Assembly (NCBI RefSeq): GCF_028288105.1
Contig: NZ_JAQBOI010000250.1
Span: 1-47,108, forward strand
DNA from: Mucilaginibacter sp.
GTDB taxonomy: Bacteria > Bacteroidota > Bacteroidia > Sphingobacteriales > Sphingobacteriaceae
DNA length: 47,108 bases
Direction: 5' to 3'
A program made the translations under genes and the position numbers. Of the stretch, positions 28,100-37,223 are shown piece by piece; position 1 is the stretch's first letter, and each line of letters opens with the position of its first letter. The notes under the pieces were generated by a model that was not told the DNA's origin, made no database searches, and saw only the letters and a program-made list of their open reading frames with translations.

Positions 28100-29554
28100 T
28101 TATGCTTTATTTAAAATTGTCTTGTATGAACCATTAACCAATGTAACACCTATAGCTTTCCGTTTCCTTTCAATTGATATATTTAATGTTATAACAAGGG
28201 CTAAAGAGAACCAAAACCAGCCCGCTTTATACAAAGCTCCGCTGAACATATTTTGAACTAAACTTTGTATAAAAATTACCACTACCCAAGAGTAACGTTG
28301 CTCAAACTTCAAAACTTTAAAAGAAGCTGTTAACCCTTTAATTATTAGTAATAAGAGAGGCAAGGTCCCTAAAATTCCGGTGGTTTGTAGCGCTTCGATT
28401 ATGATGTTGTGGGGATAGAAGGCGAAGCCGACCACTTGAAATTTGTCACCAGCTATAGGATGTTCAGTGAATTGCGCCCAAGATTGCTTCCAGATTACAG
28501 TTCGAATAGCTGACGAGTTCCCTTGGCTTATGTCCTTATCGGTATTACTTAACCTTTCAAATAAATTACTACCAAACAATTGCGCTAAGTAGAATAGTAT
28601 TACCATGGATAGTAATATCAAAACGATGATTTTAACGTTTGCAAAAACACTTCTTTTTTTTGATATCATAATCATAAGAAAAGGAACATAGAGGGCAATT
28701 AAGGATCCTCTTGATGCACCTAAAAAAAATGGAATAAGTGAAAGTGCAATGGTTAAAATGCAAAAGGTTTTTAGACTTAATGATGACGCATTTTCAAATA
28801 AAAATGAAACAATAACACCGATTGCGAGCGCACCGCAATATGATAATATTAAAGGAGATAAAACTTCCTTTCCTGCTGCATCTATAGTTACGCGCCCGAT
28901 ACTAGATCCGATAAACTGTTTATACACAGTTGCCGCCAATAATGCGAAAACAAACGACGACAAAAGGATGGCGTTAAAAATTATCTTAAGACAATGTGCA
29001 TTTAATCGAATGCGAGTGGCGAATATAAACGGTAGACAGCCAAATGATAAGAAATATAAAAAAACCTCTTGATAGCTAATGCCGTACCGGTTATTTTGAA
29101 TAAAATCCATTGCAATACGAAAGAGGTACAGTAAAGAGAACCAAATCATTAAGTTTATTGAATAACGATTCTTGGTTTTAGGGTTCAATATAAAACCAAC
29201 GCCTAAACCTAGTACTATTAATAAACGGACAGGAATAGTGAAAAACCTAGATAAGCTAGTTAATCCTATGTTAGACAATATAAGTAAGATAATAAATGAT
29301 CCTATAAATGTCAGGAAGATTGTTGTATATAAAAAACCCGAACTTAGCTTACTATATTTTAAAATTATATTTTTTTTGCTTTTAAAAGAAATTTCACCTG
29401 TTGAGTTTACAACTTTTGTATCTTTAAAATCAGGGCCGTGGAGTATCTTAAAATCTACATTATCTACCTGGGCTATTTTCTCAAAGATGGGAACACGCCA
29501 GTGTTGTATTACCCTGTATATATATAGTACAAAAAAAAATAATTTTTCCTTCAT
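28100..29554 (-). CDS. O-antigen ligase/polymerase (Wzy_C) with a GT4-derived N-terminus
   Basis: A 484-residue protein with about eleven membrane segments from residue 70 on, and the Wzy_C periplasmic-loop signature FAFYPHNIIIEALQTTGILG (about 373-392), as in O-antigen ligases and Wzy polymerases. Its first 60 or so residues (RVIQHWRVPIFEKIAQVDNV and onwards) are not membrane-protein sequence: they copy the N-terminus of the GT4 at 26004-27158, with three substitutions and a two-residue insertion. The next Met is near residue 134, so the native start has been lost and translation probably uses the borrowed one. Whether the chimera is active is unknown. It lies 17 bp from a second Wzy-like gene. 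Confidence 0.8.
   Translation of the reverse strand: MKEKLFFFVLYIYRVIQHWRVPIFEKIAQVDNVDFKILHGPDFKDTKVVNSTGEISFKSKKNIILKYSKLSSGFLYTTIFLTFIGSFIILLILSNIGLTSLSRFFTIPVRLLIVLGLGVGFILNPKTKNRYSINLMIWFSLLYLFRIAMDFIQNNRYGISYQEVFLYFLSFGCLPFIFATRIRLNAHCLKIIFNAILLSSFVFALLAATVYKQFIGSSIGRVTIDAAGKEVLSPLILSYCGALAIGVIVSFLFENASSLSLKTFCILTIALSLIPFFLGASRGSLIALYVPFLMIMISKKRSVFANVKIIVLILLSMVILFYLAQLFGSNLFERLSNTDKDISQGNSSAIRTVIWKQSWAQFTEHPIAGDKFQVVGFAFYPHNIIIEALQTTGILGTLPLLLLIIKGLTASFKVLKFEQRYSWVVVIFIQSLVQNMFSGALYKAGWFWFSLALVITLNISIERKRKAIGVTLVNGSYKTILNKA
29378..29554 (-). repeat. Duplicated GT4 5' segment, fused copy
   Basis: A 177-bp direct repeat of 26991-27158, in the same orientation, 2.4 kb away. It differs by about six substitutions, three of which change amino acids (Gly to Asp, Ala to Glu, Pro to Ser), and a TATATA expansion adding two codons. 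The reading frame continues into the polymerase/ligase gene. Recombination between the copies would remove the ligase and the hyaluronidase-like gene. Confidence 0.85.
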
Positions 29555-29571
29555 TGCTTTAATATGATCTC

Positions 29572-30882
29572 TTATGTTAAGCTTCTTTTACTCATTCGCT
29601 TATTCATGATAGACAGAAACACTAATCCTGTTAAATAGCCATAAGAAAGTAAGATGGTATGGTATTCGGTATTAACCAGGTTTATACAGCATAGGCATAA
29701 TAATACGGTTGCCGGCAACAGCAGGCGTATATTAAGCTTTCTTGTAACTTTTAATGATATATCTAATAGCATAAAAAGAAATGGGTATAATATAAAGGCA
29801 AAGTACCCCATGTACGAATAGTAGGAAAAGATGAAAGATGTATTCATTAATCCCGAATCAACCGATAACCTGTCACTTGACTGGTTCATCATATAGTTGG
29901 CTACGTTTACATAATTATCGCCCGTGAAGGGTTTTAAGAAGCTTATCCCGTTAATGCCCCAAATACCGTGTCGTTGTACATAGTCGAGCCAGGTTAGCCC
30001 GGTTTCCATAGGGACCTTTATGCTCCTCCTCAGTAATATCTCATTATAGGTGAAGAGTATATTTTCTAAACTAAAATTACCATGGAACTTATTTATCTGT
30101 AAGGACACCGGCACAAACAATAATACCAGTATAGAAATTACAATAGTTAATATAGGCACCTCGAAATTTACTATGAACAAAATGGTAATTATCGAACTAA
30201 GCAATACGTAAATCCCGTGTGACCTTGCCCCGGATAAAGACGACATTAAAGCGATGAACAATATAAGCGTGAGCTTTAGAGCAAAGCTCTTCCATTGCTT
30301 ATTTTTGAAGTTTCTGTAAAGCCCCCTTGTTATTATAACAACTGCAATTATAGCCAGTACCTTGTTAAAAAACACATAGGTATATCTTACAACAGCCGGT
30401 GCATTTTTTAATGACTCCTCACGTGCTATAGTTGAGTCCAATGCATCGCTGCCGCTAAATATTTGGAATAGTCCGGTTTTCTTTAAAGGGGTGTTTAGCA
30501 AAAATATACCAACAATTGCTACCGATAATACAAATATCAAGCTAAGTAGAAACTTGTAATCTTTTTCGGGGATTATTTTATTGGTTTGATATAGCTTTGA
30601 GTAAATATTTTTGGCTGTGTTGATGTAAGTTCTTTGTACTATAAAGCAAAACAACAAGGGAAGCACCTGCGTAAGTGCGAAAAATAAGTAAGGTTGCTCC
30701 AGCCGTTGGAATATCTCCATACTATATATGGTAGACGACCATTGTATTTGAACATGAAAAAATAGCAGGAACCAAAAAGACGGCTTTACTATAAGATACC
30801 TTTTAGTCTTAAATACCTTAACTAAGATAATAGAGCATATTACCGAAAACAGTATGGATAATAAAATGAATATCTGTAACAT
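29572..30882 (-). CDS. wzy: Wzy-like O-antigen/EPS polymerase
   Basis: A 436-residue polytopic membrane protein with about eleven to twelve hydrophobic segments and a long periplasmic loop (about 265-345, containing RRSIKVPMETGLTWLDYVQR). Sequence conservation of Wzy is poor, so the call rests on topology, the ALMSSLSGARSHGIYVLL segment typical of polymerase-like proteins, and position between wzx and the next polymerase-like gene. It would link repeat units at the periplasmic face of the inner membrane. It shares 1 bp with wzx. Alternatively this one is the ligase and the neighbour the polymerase. Confidence 0.65.
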   Translation of the reverse strand: MLQIFILLSILFSVICSIILVKVFKTKRYLIVKPSFWFLLFFHVQIQWSSTIYSMEIFQRLEQPYLFFALTQVLPLLFCFIVQRTYINTAKNIYSKLYQTNKIIPEKDYKFLLSLIFVLSVAIVGIFLLNTPLKKTGLFQIFSGSDALDSTIAREESLKNAPAVVRYTYVFFNKVLAIIAVVIITRGLYRNFKNKQWKSFALKLTLILFIALMSSLSGARSHGIYVLLSSIITILFIVNFEVPILTIVISILVLLFVPVSLQINKFHGNFSLENILFTYNEILLRRSIKVPMETGLTWLDYVQRHGIWGINGISFLKPFTGDNYVNVANYMMNQSSDRLSVDSGLMNTSFIFSYYSYMGYFAFILYPFLFMLLDISLKVTRKLNIRLLLPATVLLCLCCINLVNTEYHTILLSYGYLTGLVFLSIMNKRMSKRSLT

Positions 30883-32297
30883 TATGCAACTACCCCTTTA
30901 ATAGGCTGTATAGCAAATACAGCCTTAAGTTTTTTAAATAATGAAAACAATAAAACCGATAAAATTATTATCCCAATTGCAAATACCAATACCTGCACAG
31001 GCATACGGTTATTAAAATATGCCATTATAAGCAATAGGCCATTTACAAACAGAAACATCAAAAAAATAAATCTCAAATAAACAGTATCCCAACCGGCTTT
31101 GATCCTGCTCCACAAATTGGTTATGAGCGCTAAGAACAAGTAAGTACAAAAGGTAGATATAGCACCACCCACAATACCCATTTTAGGTATAAATAGAAAG
31201 TTTAAGCCAATATTAACTATGGCAGATAGTACCGTTGATGTTGCAATAAACTTAGTTTTATTAATTACTGCTAACTCATAATTGGCTACTGTATAAAACG
31301 GAATTATTAAGTGGGCTGCTAAAACATACCCAAGGCAGTTAATTCCCAATATGTAATCTTTTGACACGTATTTTAAAATAATTGGTTCAAATGAACATTT
31401 TATTGAAAATGCTAAAATCCCGGCACATATAAGTACAAACACAAGGTAAAACTTAAGTATGGTTTGATAAGCCGCTTTGTTATCATGATGCCTATAGGTT
31501 AAGGGTTCAAAGTAAGAGGCTACGGTACCATAAAAAAAGAAGATACTGCTTCCCAATGAGTATACAAATGTATATACCCCTAACTGTTTACTATCTAAAA
31601 AGCCGTTAACAAAAAACCTATCGGCATAGCTCAATATATTACCGCTCATAGCATGAAATATTAGCGGAACACCAAAGCCTAATAACAATACAGTGTTCTT
31701 ATCAAATTTAGCTAAACTTTGCAGTGGTTTATAATTACTGTAAATGAGCTTGGCATAAATAATAAAGAATATAAAGCCTGCTGCAAAACATCCATATATA
31801 TAACTTAAACCGCTTTTAAACCAGTATGCCAAAATAAATACTGCCACAATTTTAATGATCTGATATAACGCGCGGGTTTTCCAAAACATAGCTGCATTTT
31901 CTGTTATACGCGAGAGCGACATTAATAAACGTGCCTGGTTATAAAACAAAATTGATACAAGGAAAACAATAAGGTGAGGAAATATGGGGATGTTAAACAT
32001 CTCCTTCTTCAATAAGTACACACCGCCAGATATCAACATAATTAATATCAAAAACAATGTAACCAATTGAAAAGAATACTTTAACACATTAAAGCTTTTT
32101 GGATTATGAAACCTAAAAATAGCTTTTTCCTGGCCTATTAAAGTTATGGTAGAAACTATCCCTTCAATCGCTACCAGCAAACCAACTATACCATACTCCT
32201 TCGGGCTAAGAACCAGCGGCAGTAAAGCTATTGTTAACCAGTTTAGAGCTTTACTTAAGCCCTCGGCTGCGGTATATGAAAAGAATTTTTTTAACAC
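30882..32297 (-). CDS. wzx: Wzx-type polysaccharide flippase
   Basis: A 471-residue MATE/PST-family membrane protein with about twelve hydrophobic segments. N-terminal motifs SYTAAEGLSKALNWLTIALLP, LSPKEYGIVGLLVAIEG, and IGQEKAIFRFH are typical of Wzx/RfbX flippases. It moves the undecaprenyl-linked repeat unit from the cytoplasmic to the periplasmic leaflet. Wzx next to a Wzy-like gene and wza/wzc makes this a Wzx/Wzy-dependent system rather than an ABC-transporter one. The downstream wzy overlaps by 1 bp. Confidence 0.88.
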   Translation of the reverse strand: MLKKFFSYTAAEGLSKALNWLTIALLPLVLSPKEYGIVGLLVAIEGIVSTITLIGQEKAIFRFHNPKSFNVLKYSFQLVTLFLILIMLISGGVYLLKKEMFNIPIFPHLIVFLVSILFYNQARLLMSLSRITENAAMFWKTRALYQIIKIVAVFILAYWFKSGLSYIYGCFAAGFIFFIIYAKLIYSNYKPLQSLAKFDKNTVLLLGFGVPLIFHAMSGNILSYADRFFVNGFLDSKQLGVYTFVYSLGSSIFFFYGTVASYFEPLTYRHHDNKAAYQTILKFYLVFVLICAGILAFSIKCSFEPIILKYVSKDYILGINCLGYVLAAHLIIPFYTVANYELAVINKTKFIATSTVLSAIVNIGLNFLFIPKMGIVGGAISTFCTYLFLALITNLWSRIKAGWDTVYLRFIFLMFLFVNGLLLIMAYFNNRMPVQVLVFAIGIIILSVLLFSLFKKLKAVFAIQPIKGVVA

Positions 32298-32326
32298 AAT
32301 TGTTGGTATGTATAATAACTTATTAG

Positions 32327-33388
32327 TTACACTTGCCCTTTTATTATAGTATACCTGTTCTTTATTTTTAACAGTGGTTTTTCAAAAAGGTAATAGGACA
32401 GTGTTGGTATTAAAATGCACAGCATTAATATAAACAAGCCCAGTTTTATAGGTACGCTGTCTACATTATCCATATGTGATACCCCGAAGTAAACTAAAAT
32501 GGGTAAATGGAATAGATATAAACCATAACTTATTCTACCAAAAAACCGCATTACAGAATTATCAAAGAACTTTAGTAACCGTGGATATATCCCCTGGAAG
32601 GCTATGATCAAAATACTCAGTAAAAAGTAATACGAAAAAGCTGCAGAAAATATAAACCTTCCAAAAGACATTAAAGGAACATTTGGAACTAAATGACATG
32701 CGCAGGTACAAATTAAAAACAATACGGCTAAAAAAGCAGGTTTTTTAATAGAGTACTGATCTATCTTACTTTCGTTATAAGCCAATAATGCTCCCAGGCA
32801 AAGTGTTAAAATACGCACGTTACTAACCCTGTTTATAATTTGCACGCCATTATCAAAAAACATTAAGGCGAGTATTGCCGATAAAATGGCTACGCCAGGA
32901 ATAATATATGCTATTATTTTGTTCGACCGCTCTACCGAAAAATAGCTTATAACAAATGGCCAAAACATATAGAAATGTTGTTCAACACATAAAGACCATG
33001 TATGCCTTAAAGCGTTTTCACTATCATTAAAAGAAAAGTAGTAGTTTGATAGATACAGTGCCGACCACCCCACTTTTGACCATGATATAATTAACCCTAC
33101 TAATAGTATAACCAGGTAATACACCGGGAATATCCTAATAAACCGCTTAAAGTAAAAATTACCATAGCTAAACTTATTATGCTCTTTTTCCCATAGTAAA
33201 ATCCGGGTGATTAAAAATCCACTTAGTGCAAAAAATATATCAACACCAATGTAACCCGCATATACAGCTTTTGAAGCTAAATGAAAGTATTTGAATCCGA
33301 TACCTCCTTGTAAAAGTGGGAAATGGGCCCACAAAACCAGCAAACAAGCTATTCCTCTGATACCATCAAGAGCTATTATTTTTTTCAT
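32327..33388 (-). CDS. Acyltransferase 3 family (OafA/YrhL) membrane O-acyltransferase
   Basis: A 353-residue protein with about ten membrane segments. Family motifs seen: LDGIRGIACLLVLWAHF (7-23, containing the conserved His), DIFFALSGFLITRIL (about 50-64), the KRFIRIFPVYYL Arg motif, and HTWSLCVEQHFYMFWP (about 129-144). These proteins transfer acetyl or other acyl groups to sugars of surface polysaccharides. It is a second acylating enzyme in the operon besides the hexapeptide acetyltransferase. The 79-bp gap upstream is AT-rich without a clear promoter or hairpin. Confidence 0.85.
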   Translation of the reverse strand: MKKIIALDGIRGIACLLVLWAHFPLLQGGIGFKYFHLASKAVYAGYIGVDIFFALSGFLITRILLWEKEHNKFSYGNFYFKRFIRIFPVYYLVILLVGLIISWSKVGWSALYLSNYYFSFNDSENALRHTWSLCVEQHFYMFWPFVISYFSVERSNKIIAYIIPGVAILSAILALMFFDNGVQIINRVSNVRILTLCLGALLAYNESKIDQYSIKKPAFLAVLFLICTCACHLVPNVPLMSFGRFIFSAAFSYYFLLSILIIAFQGIYPRLLKFFDNSVMRFFGRISYGLYLFHLPILVYFGVSHMDNVDSVPIKLGLFILMLCILIPTLSYYLFEKPLLKIKNRYTIIKGQV

Positions 33389-33467
33389 CCAGTTCTTATT
33401 GCGCTATGAGTGTTTAATATATAATACCAAACTACCCTCTATAGCTAATTTGTTATGGAAGCTTATA

Positions 33468-34778
33468 TTATAATCTGCCATCAATTAAAGATCTGTCTAA
33501 ACAAGCTTTGGTGTCAAATATAACCCCATTGTTGCGTTTGATCTTGTGGTAATCAAATTCAATAAATTCGTCATGAGCTACAGCTACTATAATAGCATCG
33601 TATATAACGTTATCTTGTAGTTTGTTTAAAATATCTATTCCGTATTCGTGCTTTACTTCTGCGGCATCAGCCCATGGGTCATAAACATCTACATTTAAAC
33701 CAAACTGTTTTAATTCATGATAAATATCTACTACACGGGTATTACGAACATCCGGGCAATTTTCTTTAAACGTTATGCCCATTATTAGCACCTTAGAACC
33801 TTTTATTTTATGATCCTTATCAATCATAAGTTTTAACACACGGTTAGCAACAAAGGGCCCCATGTTATCATTAACCCTGCGACCTGATAAAATAACTTGT
33901 GGATGATAACCTAATGACTCTGCCTTGTGTGCCAGGTAATATGGGTCAACACCTATACAATGCCCCCCAACCAAACCTGGTTTATATTTTAAAAAGTTCC
34001 ATTTAGTTCCGGCAGCTTCAATTACATCATTAGTATCAATACCAATCCTGTCAAATATTAAAGAAAGCTCGTTCACAAAAGATATATTAACATCGCGCTG
34101 TGCGTTCTCAATAGCTTTTGAGGCTTCTGCAACTTTAAGGCTTGGTGCTTTATGTGTACCTGCTGTTATTATTGAACGATATAACTGATCAACTTTTTCA
34201 GCAATTTCCGGAGTAGAGCCGCTGGTAACTTTTTTGATTTTTGTTAACGTATTGATTTTATCGCCCGGGTTAATCCGCTCTGGAGAATAGCCTGCAAAAA
34301 AGTCAACGTTGAATTTCAATCCAGATACTTTTTCAAGAACAGGCACACAATCTTCCTCGGTACAGCCGGGGTAAACAGTAGATTCATATATAACTAAATC
34401 ACCTTTTTTTAGTATCGAACCCAACATTTCAGATGCTTTTATAAGCGGAGTAAGATCTGGGGCTTTAAACTGATTTATGGGCGTAGGTACAGTAACTATA
34501 AAAATATTGTATTTGTGCAATTCTTCTCTGTTATAAGAAAAATGCAATCCTTTATTAGCGTTTGTCTTTTTAGATTCAATAACTTTTAACAGTTCTTCAA
34601 TATCAGCCTCTTTGGTACGGTCTGCACCGCGGCTTAATTCTTCAACCCTGTCTTTGTTTATGTCAAATCCCAGTACATCGTACTGTTTCGCAAACTCTAA
34701 TGCAAGCGGTAAGCCTACATAGCCTAAACCTATAACGGCAATTTTAATTGGATCGGTCTGTTTTTCAAGTGATGGCAT
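33468..34778 (-). CDS. UDP-N-acetyl-hexosamine 6-dehydrogenase (WbpO/TviB type)
   Basis: A 436-residue nucleotide-sugar dehydrogenase. Seen: NAD-binding IAVIGLGYVGLPLALEF (13-29), VTVPTPI (about 95-101), the catalytic Cys in GLVGGHCIGVDPYYLAHKAE (about 268-287), and the C-terminal UDP-binding domain with KVLIMGITFKENCPDVRNTR. It oxidises C6 of a UDP-HexNAc twice to the uronic acid. The GGHCIGVDPYYL form is found in WbpO/TviB and related WbpA enzymes, so the product is UDP-GlcNAcA or UDP-GalNAcA, or UDP-ManNAcA if it acts after the epimerase at 21-22 kb. This is the only evident source of uronate in the operon. Confidence 0.87.
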   Translation of the reverse strand: MPSLEKQTDPIKIAVIGLGYVGLPLALEFAKQYDVLGFDINKDRVEELSRGADRTKEADIEELLKVIESKKTNANKGLHFSYNREELHKYNIFIVTVPTPINQFKAPDLTPLIKASEMLGSILKKGDLVIYESTVYPGCTEEDCVPVLEKVSGLKFNVDFFAGYSPERINPGDKINTLTKIKKVTSGSTPEIAEKVDQLYRSIITAGTHKAPSLKVAEASKAIENAQRDVNISFVNELSLIFDRIGIDTNDVIEAAGTKWNFLKYKPGLVGGHCIGVDPYYLAHKAESLGYHPQVILSGRRVNDNMGPFVANRVLKLMIDKDHKIKGSKVLIMGITFKENCPDVRNTRVVDIYHELKQFGLNVDVYDPWADAAEVKHEYGIDILNKLQDNVIYDAIIVAVAHDEFIEFDYHKIKRNNGVIFDTKACLDRSLIDGRL

Positions 34779-34838
34779 AGATGGTGTGTTTTATTATATA
34801 ATTATTTAGATACCTGCGGTAGATCAGGCATATATCAA

Positions 34839-37199
34839 TTATGATTTGGATTTTTTAGCGAAAAAAGATTTCTTTTTAGGGGTTTCATCGTCCTGATAAT
34901 ATCCCCCACCGTAACCGTAACCGTAACCATAGCCGTAACCATAGCCACCATTAGCATCAATGGAGTTTAAAACAATATTCAGGTTCTTGAACTTTTTGTT
35001 GCTATAAAAATTCTGAATAGATGTGATGTGATTTTTAGCTGTGTAGTTATGCCTTACAATAAATAAAGTGGCATCAACGTATTCGGCCAATATTTGAGCG
35101 TCTGTTACCAAACCTACTGGCGGGGCATCTAACAAAATATAATCAAAATCCTGTTTAAGCTGGTCTAAAAGCGTTTTGATTTTGCCATTTACCAAAAGTT
35201 CCGCCGGATTAGGAGGTATAGGGCCGCAGGTAATTATATAATAATTTTCCTGTTGAGCTATCTTCTTTATAATGTCCTTATAACCAACTTCACCAATAAG
35301 GTAGTTTGATAGTCCTTTTGTGTTATCTATCTCTAAACCTGCATGTAATTTAGGTTTACGAAGGTCAAGCTCCAATATGACTACCTTTTTGCCAGACATA
35401 GCTAAACTTGCTCCCAGGTTTAATGAGATAAACGATTTACCCTCGCCGCTTATGCTTGATGTAAATAGCATTACCCTGTGCCCTTCTTGTGGTATTACAA
35501 AGTTTAAATTAGTACGTAAGGCTCTTAATTGCTCCGCAACCATTGATCTTGGTTTTGTTGCAACCAATAATGCCGATGCATCTTCAGAGTGAGATATTTC
35601 GGCCAAAATAGGCACTTTAGTAACACGTTCGATATCCGACCGTTTAGAAACCCTGAAGTTTAACATATCTAACAAGTAGATAATGGCTGCAGGGGTAATC
35701 AGGCCTATTAAAACAAATACAAACATTATCATTTGTTTTACCGGCTTAAAAGGAAACTTGCCACTGCGGGCAACATCAATGGTTCGGCTATCTGCCGTTG
35801 TAGATGCAAGCGAGATCTCTGTTTCTTCCCTTTTTTGCAATAAGTAAGTAAATAAGGTATTCTTAATTTCCTGCTGACGCATAACATCAATTAAACCACG
35901 CTCTTTTGAAGGCACCTGGCTTATAACCGATTGGAAAGCAGAATTCTTAGAATCCAATTGACTCTTTATCACCTGCAAACCACTCTTCAGGTTTTTAGTA
36001 GACTGGCTAATTGCAAGCTTTAATGATTTGATCTGGTCATCTATAGAAATAACAATTGGGTTAGTTTCTGGTATGGTTTGCAGTAAACTTTGTCTTTTTA
36101 GCTGCGTTTCTGCCAACTGGTTTACTAAACCTAACAAAGTAGGGTCTTCTATACCCAGCATAGATGGCACCTGCGATTGTTCATTACGGGCGCTGTACAG
36201 ATAGTCTTCAATGTTTTTTAATACACCCAGTTGTATATTAATTTTACTTAATTCGGCATCGTTACCTTGTACACTTTGTAAAAATATCTGCGATTGCGAA
36301 CTGATATCAGTTATTTGGTTGCCCGATTTATAGTTCTCAACTTTTCTCTCGGCCGTGCCTAATTCTTCCTGTAACTTCTCTAACCGGCCCTTAATAAACA
36401 CCAGCGTACTTGAAGTAACCTGATTTTTATCATCAATAGCAGCCTTGTTATATTCATAAACTAATCGGTTTAAAATATCCTCACCTCTTGATGGCAATGC
36501 ATCTTCAAGGGTAATAATAAGAACTGTACCTTGTTTACTTACCGGGTCTACTTTAATTTTTCCGCTAAGGCTTTCAATCAGTAACTCTTTATCATTAAAT
36601 TTAAACTCAATTGGGTCATTTAGTCCGCTTTTGGGCGCAGAAGGGCTTGGGGTTACCAAAAACTCAGCCCCACCAATATTTATTGGCTGGCCTAAGGGGT
36701 ATTTTTTACCATTTATGTTTATCTCTTTTGAATTAATCAAACTAAAAGTATAAACTAAACTATAATCAACACTATCATCAGCTTTTAAAAGCTCTATTTT
36801 GCAAGGCACACGGTTATATAATTCGTGCTTGCGTACACCTTTTGTATTGTAATAAGTAGTTTGCAGGTTTAAAGCATCAATAGTACGCTGTAACAGGGTG
36901 TGCGATTGAAGTATTTGAATCTCGTTGTCAATTATCTTATCAGATGTGAACAGGTCAAGATCTTTTAAAAGATCGTCCTGGCCACCTAAATTACCTTTAT
37001 TATCCTTTATTAAAAGGTCGGTTTCTATTTTATATAACGGGGTAGTTAATTTAACATATACATAGCCTAAGGCTGTTGCAATGATAACGGATAATATAAA
37101 CCATTTCCAATGAATAAGGTATTTGTGTAAAATTTCCCTTATGTTTAATTCATTCTCATCCTGAAATTCAAGATTGTTAGTTTCGTTATTAGTGGTCAT
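34839..37199 (-). CDS. wzc: Wzc-type polysaccharide co-polymerase and tyrosine autokinase
   Basis: A 786-residue protein. The Wzz domain has two membrane helices (about 32-52 and 488-511) flanking a long periplasmic region with coiled coils (about 265-295 and 385-460). The BY-kinase domain follows: Walker A SGEGKS (584-589), Walker A' VVILELDLRKP (606-616), and Walker B YILLDAPP (687-694). The tail has eight Tyr (753, 755, 757, 759, 761, 763, 767, 768) in a Gly-Tyr array, then a Lys-rich end. Autophosphorylation of the Tyr cluster cycles Wzc oligomers and controls chain length and export with Wza. Confidence 0.93.
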   Translation of the reverse strand: MTTNNETNNLEFQDENELNIREILHKYLIHWKWFILSVIIATALGYVYVKLTTPLYKIETDLLIKDNKGNLGGQDDLLKDLDLFTSDKIIDNEIQILQSHTLLQRTIDALNLQTTYYNTKGVRKHELYNRVPCKIELLKADDSVDYSLVYTFSLINSKEININGKKYPLGQPINIGGAEFLVTPSPSAPKSGLNDPIEFKFNDKELLIESLSGKIKVDPVSKQGTVLIITLEDALPSRGEDILNRLVYEYNKAAIDDKNQVTSSTLVFIKGRLEKLQEELGTAERKVENYKSGNQITDISSQSQIFLQSVQGNDAELSKINIQLGVLKNIEDYLYSARNEQSQVPSMLGIEDPTLLGLVNQLAETQLKRQSLLQTIPETNPIVISIDDQIKSLKLAISQSTKNLKSGLQVIKSQLDSKNSAFQSVISQVPSKERGLIDVMRQQEIKNTLFTYLLQKREETEISLASTTADSRTIDVARSGKFPFKPVKQMIMFVFVLIGLITPAAIIYLLDMLNFRVSKRSDIERVTKVPILAEISHSEDASALLVATKPRSMVAEQLRALRTNLNFVIPQEGHRVMLFTSSISGEGKSFISLNLGASLAMSGKKVVILELDLRKPKLHAGLEIDNTKGLSNYLIGEVGYKDIIKKIAQQENYYIITCGPIPPNPAELLVNGKIKTLLDQLKQDFDYILLDAPPVGLVTDAQILAEYVDATLFIVRHNYTAKNHITSIQNFYSNKKFKNLNIVLNSIDANGGYGYGYGYGYGYGGGYYQDDETPKKKSFFAKKSKS
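34911..34946 (-). repeat. Six-copy 6-bp tandem repeat encoding the Wzc Tyr-Gly tail
   Basis: Units GTAACC, GTAACC, GTAACC, ATAGCC, GTAACC, ATAGCC (plus strand) encode alternating Gly-Tyr on the minus strand. Units differ only by synonymous changes, and each unit adds exactly two codons, so slippage would change tyrosine number without shifting the frame. Confidence 0.85.
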
Positions 37200-37223
37200 T
37201 TGTATGTATCGGTAGAATGAGTA

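Noticed and set aside
34911..34946. CRISPR-like array or regulatory iterons
   Set aside because: The repeats lie in the wzc coding region, have 6-bp units without spacers, and encode Gly-Tyr.
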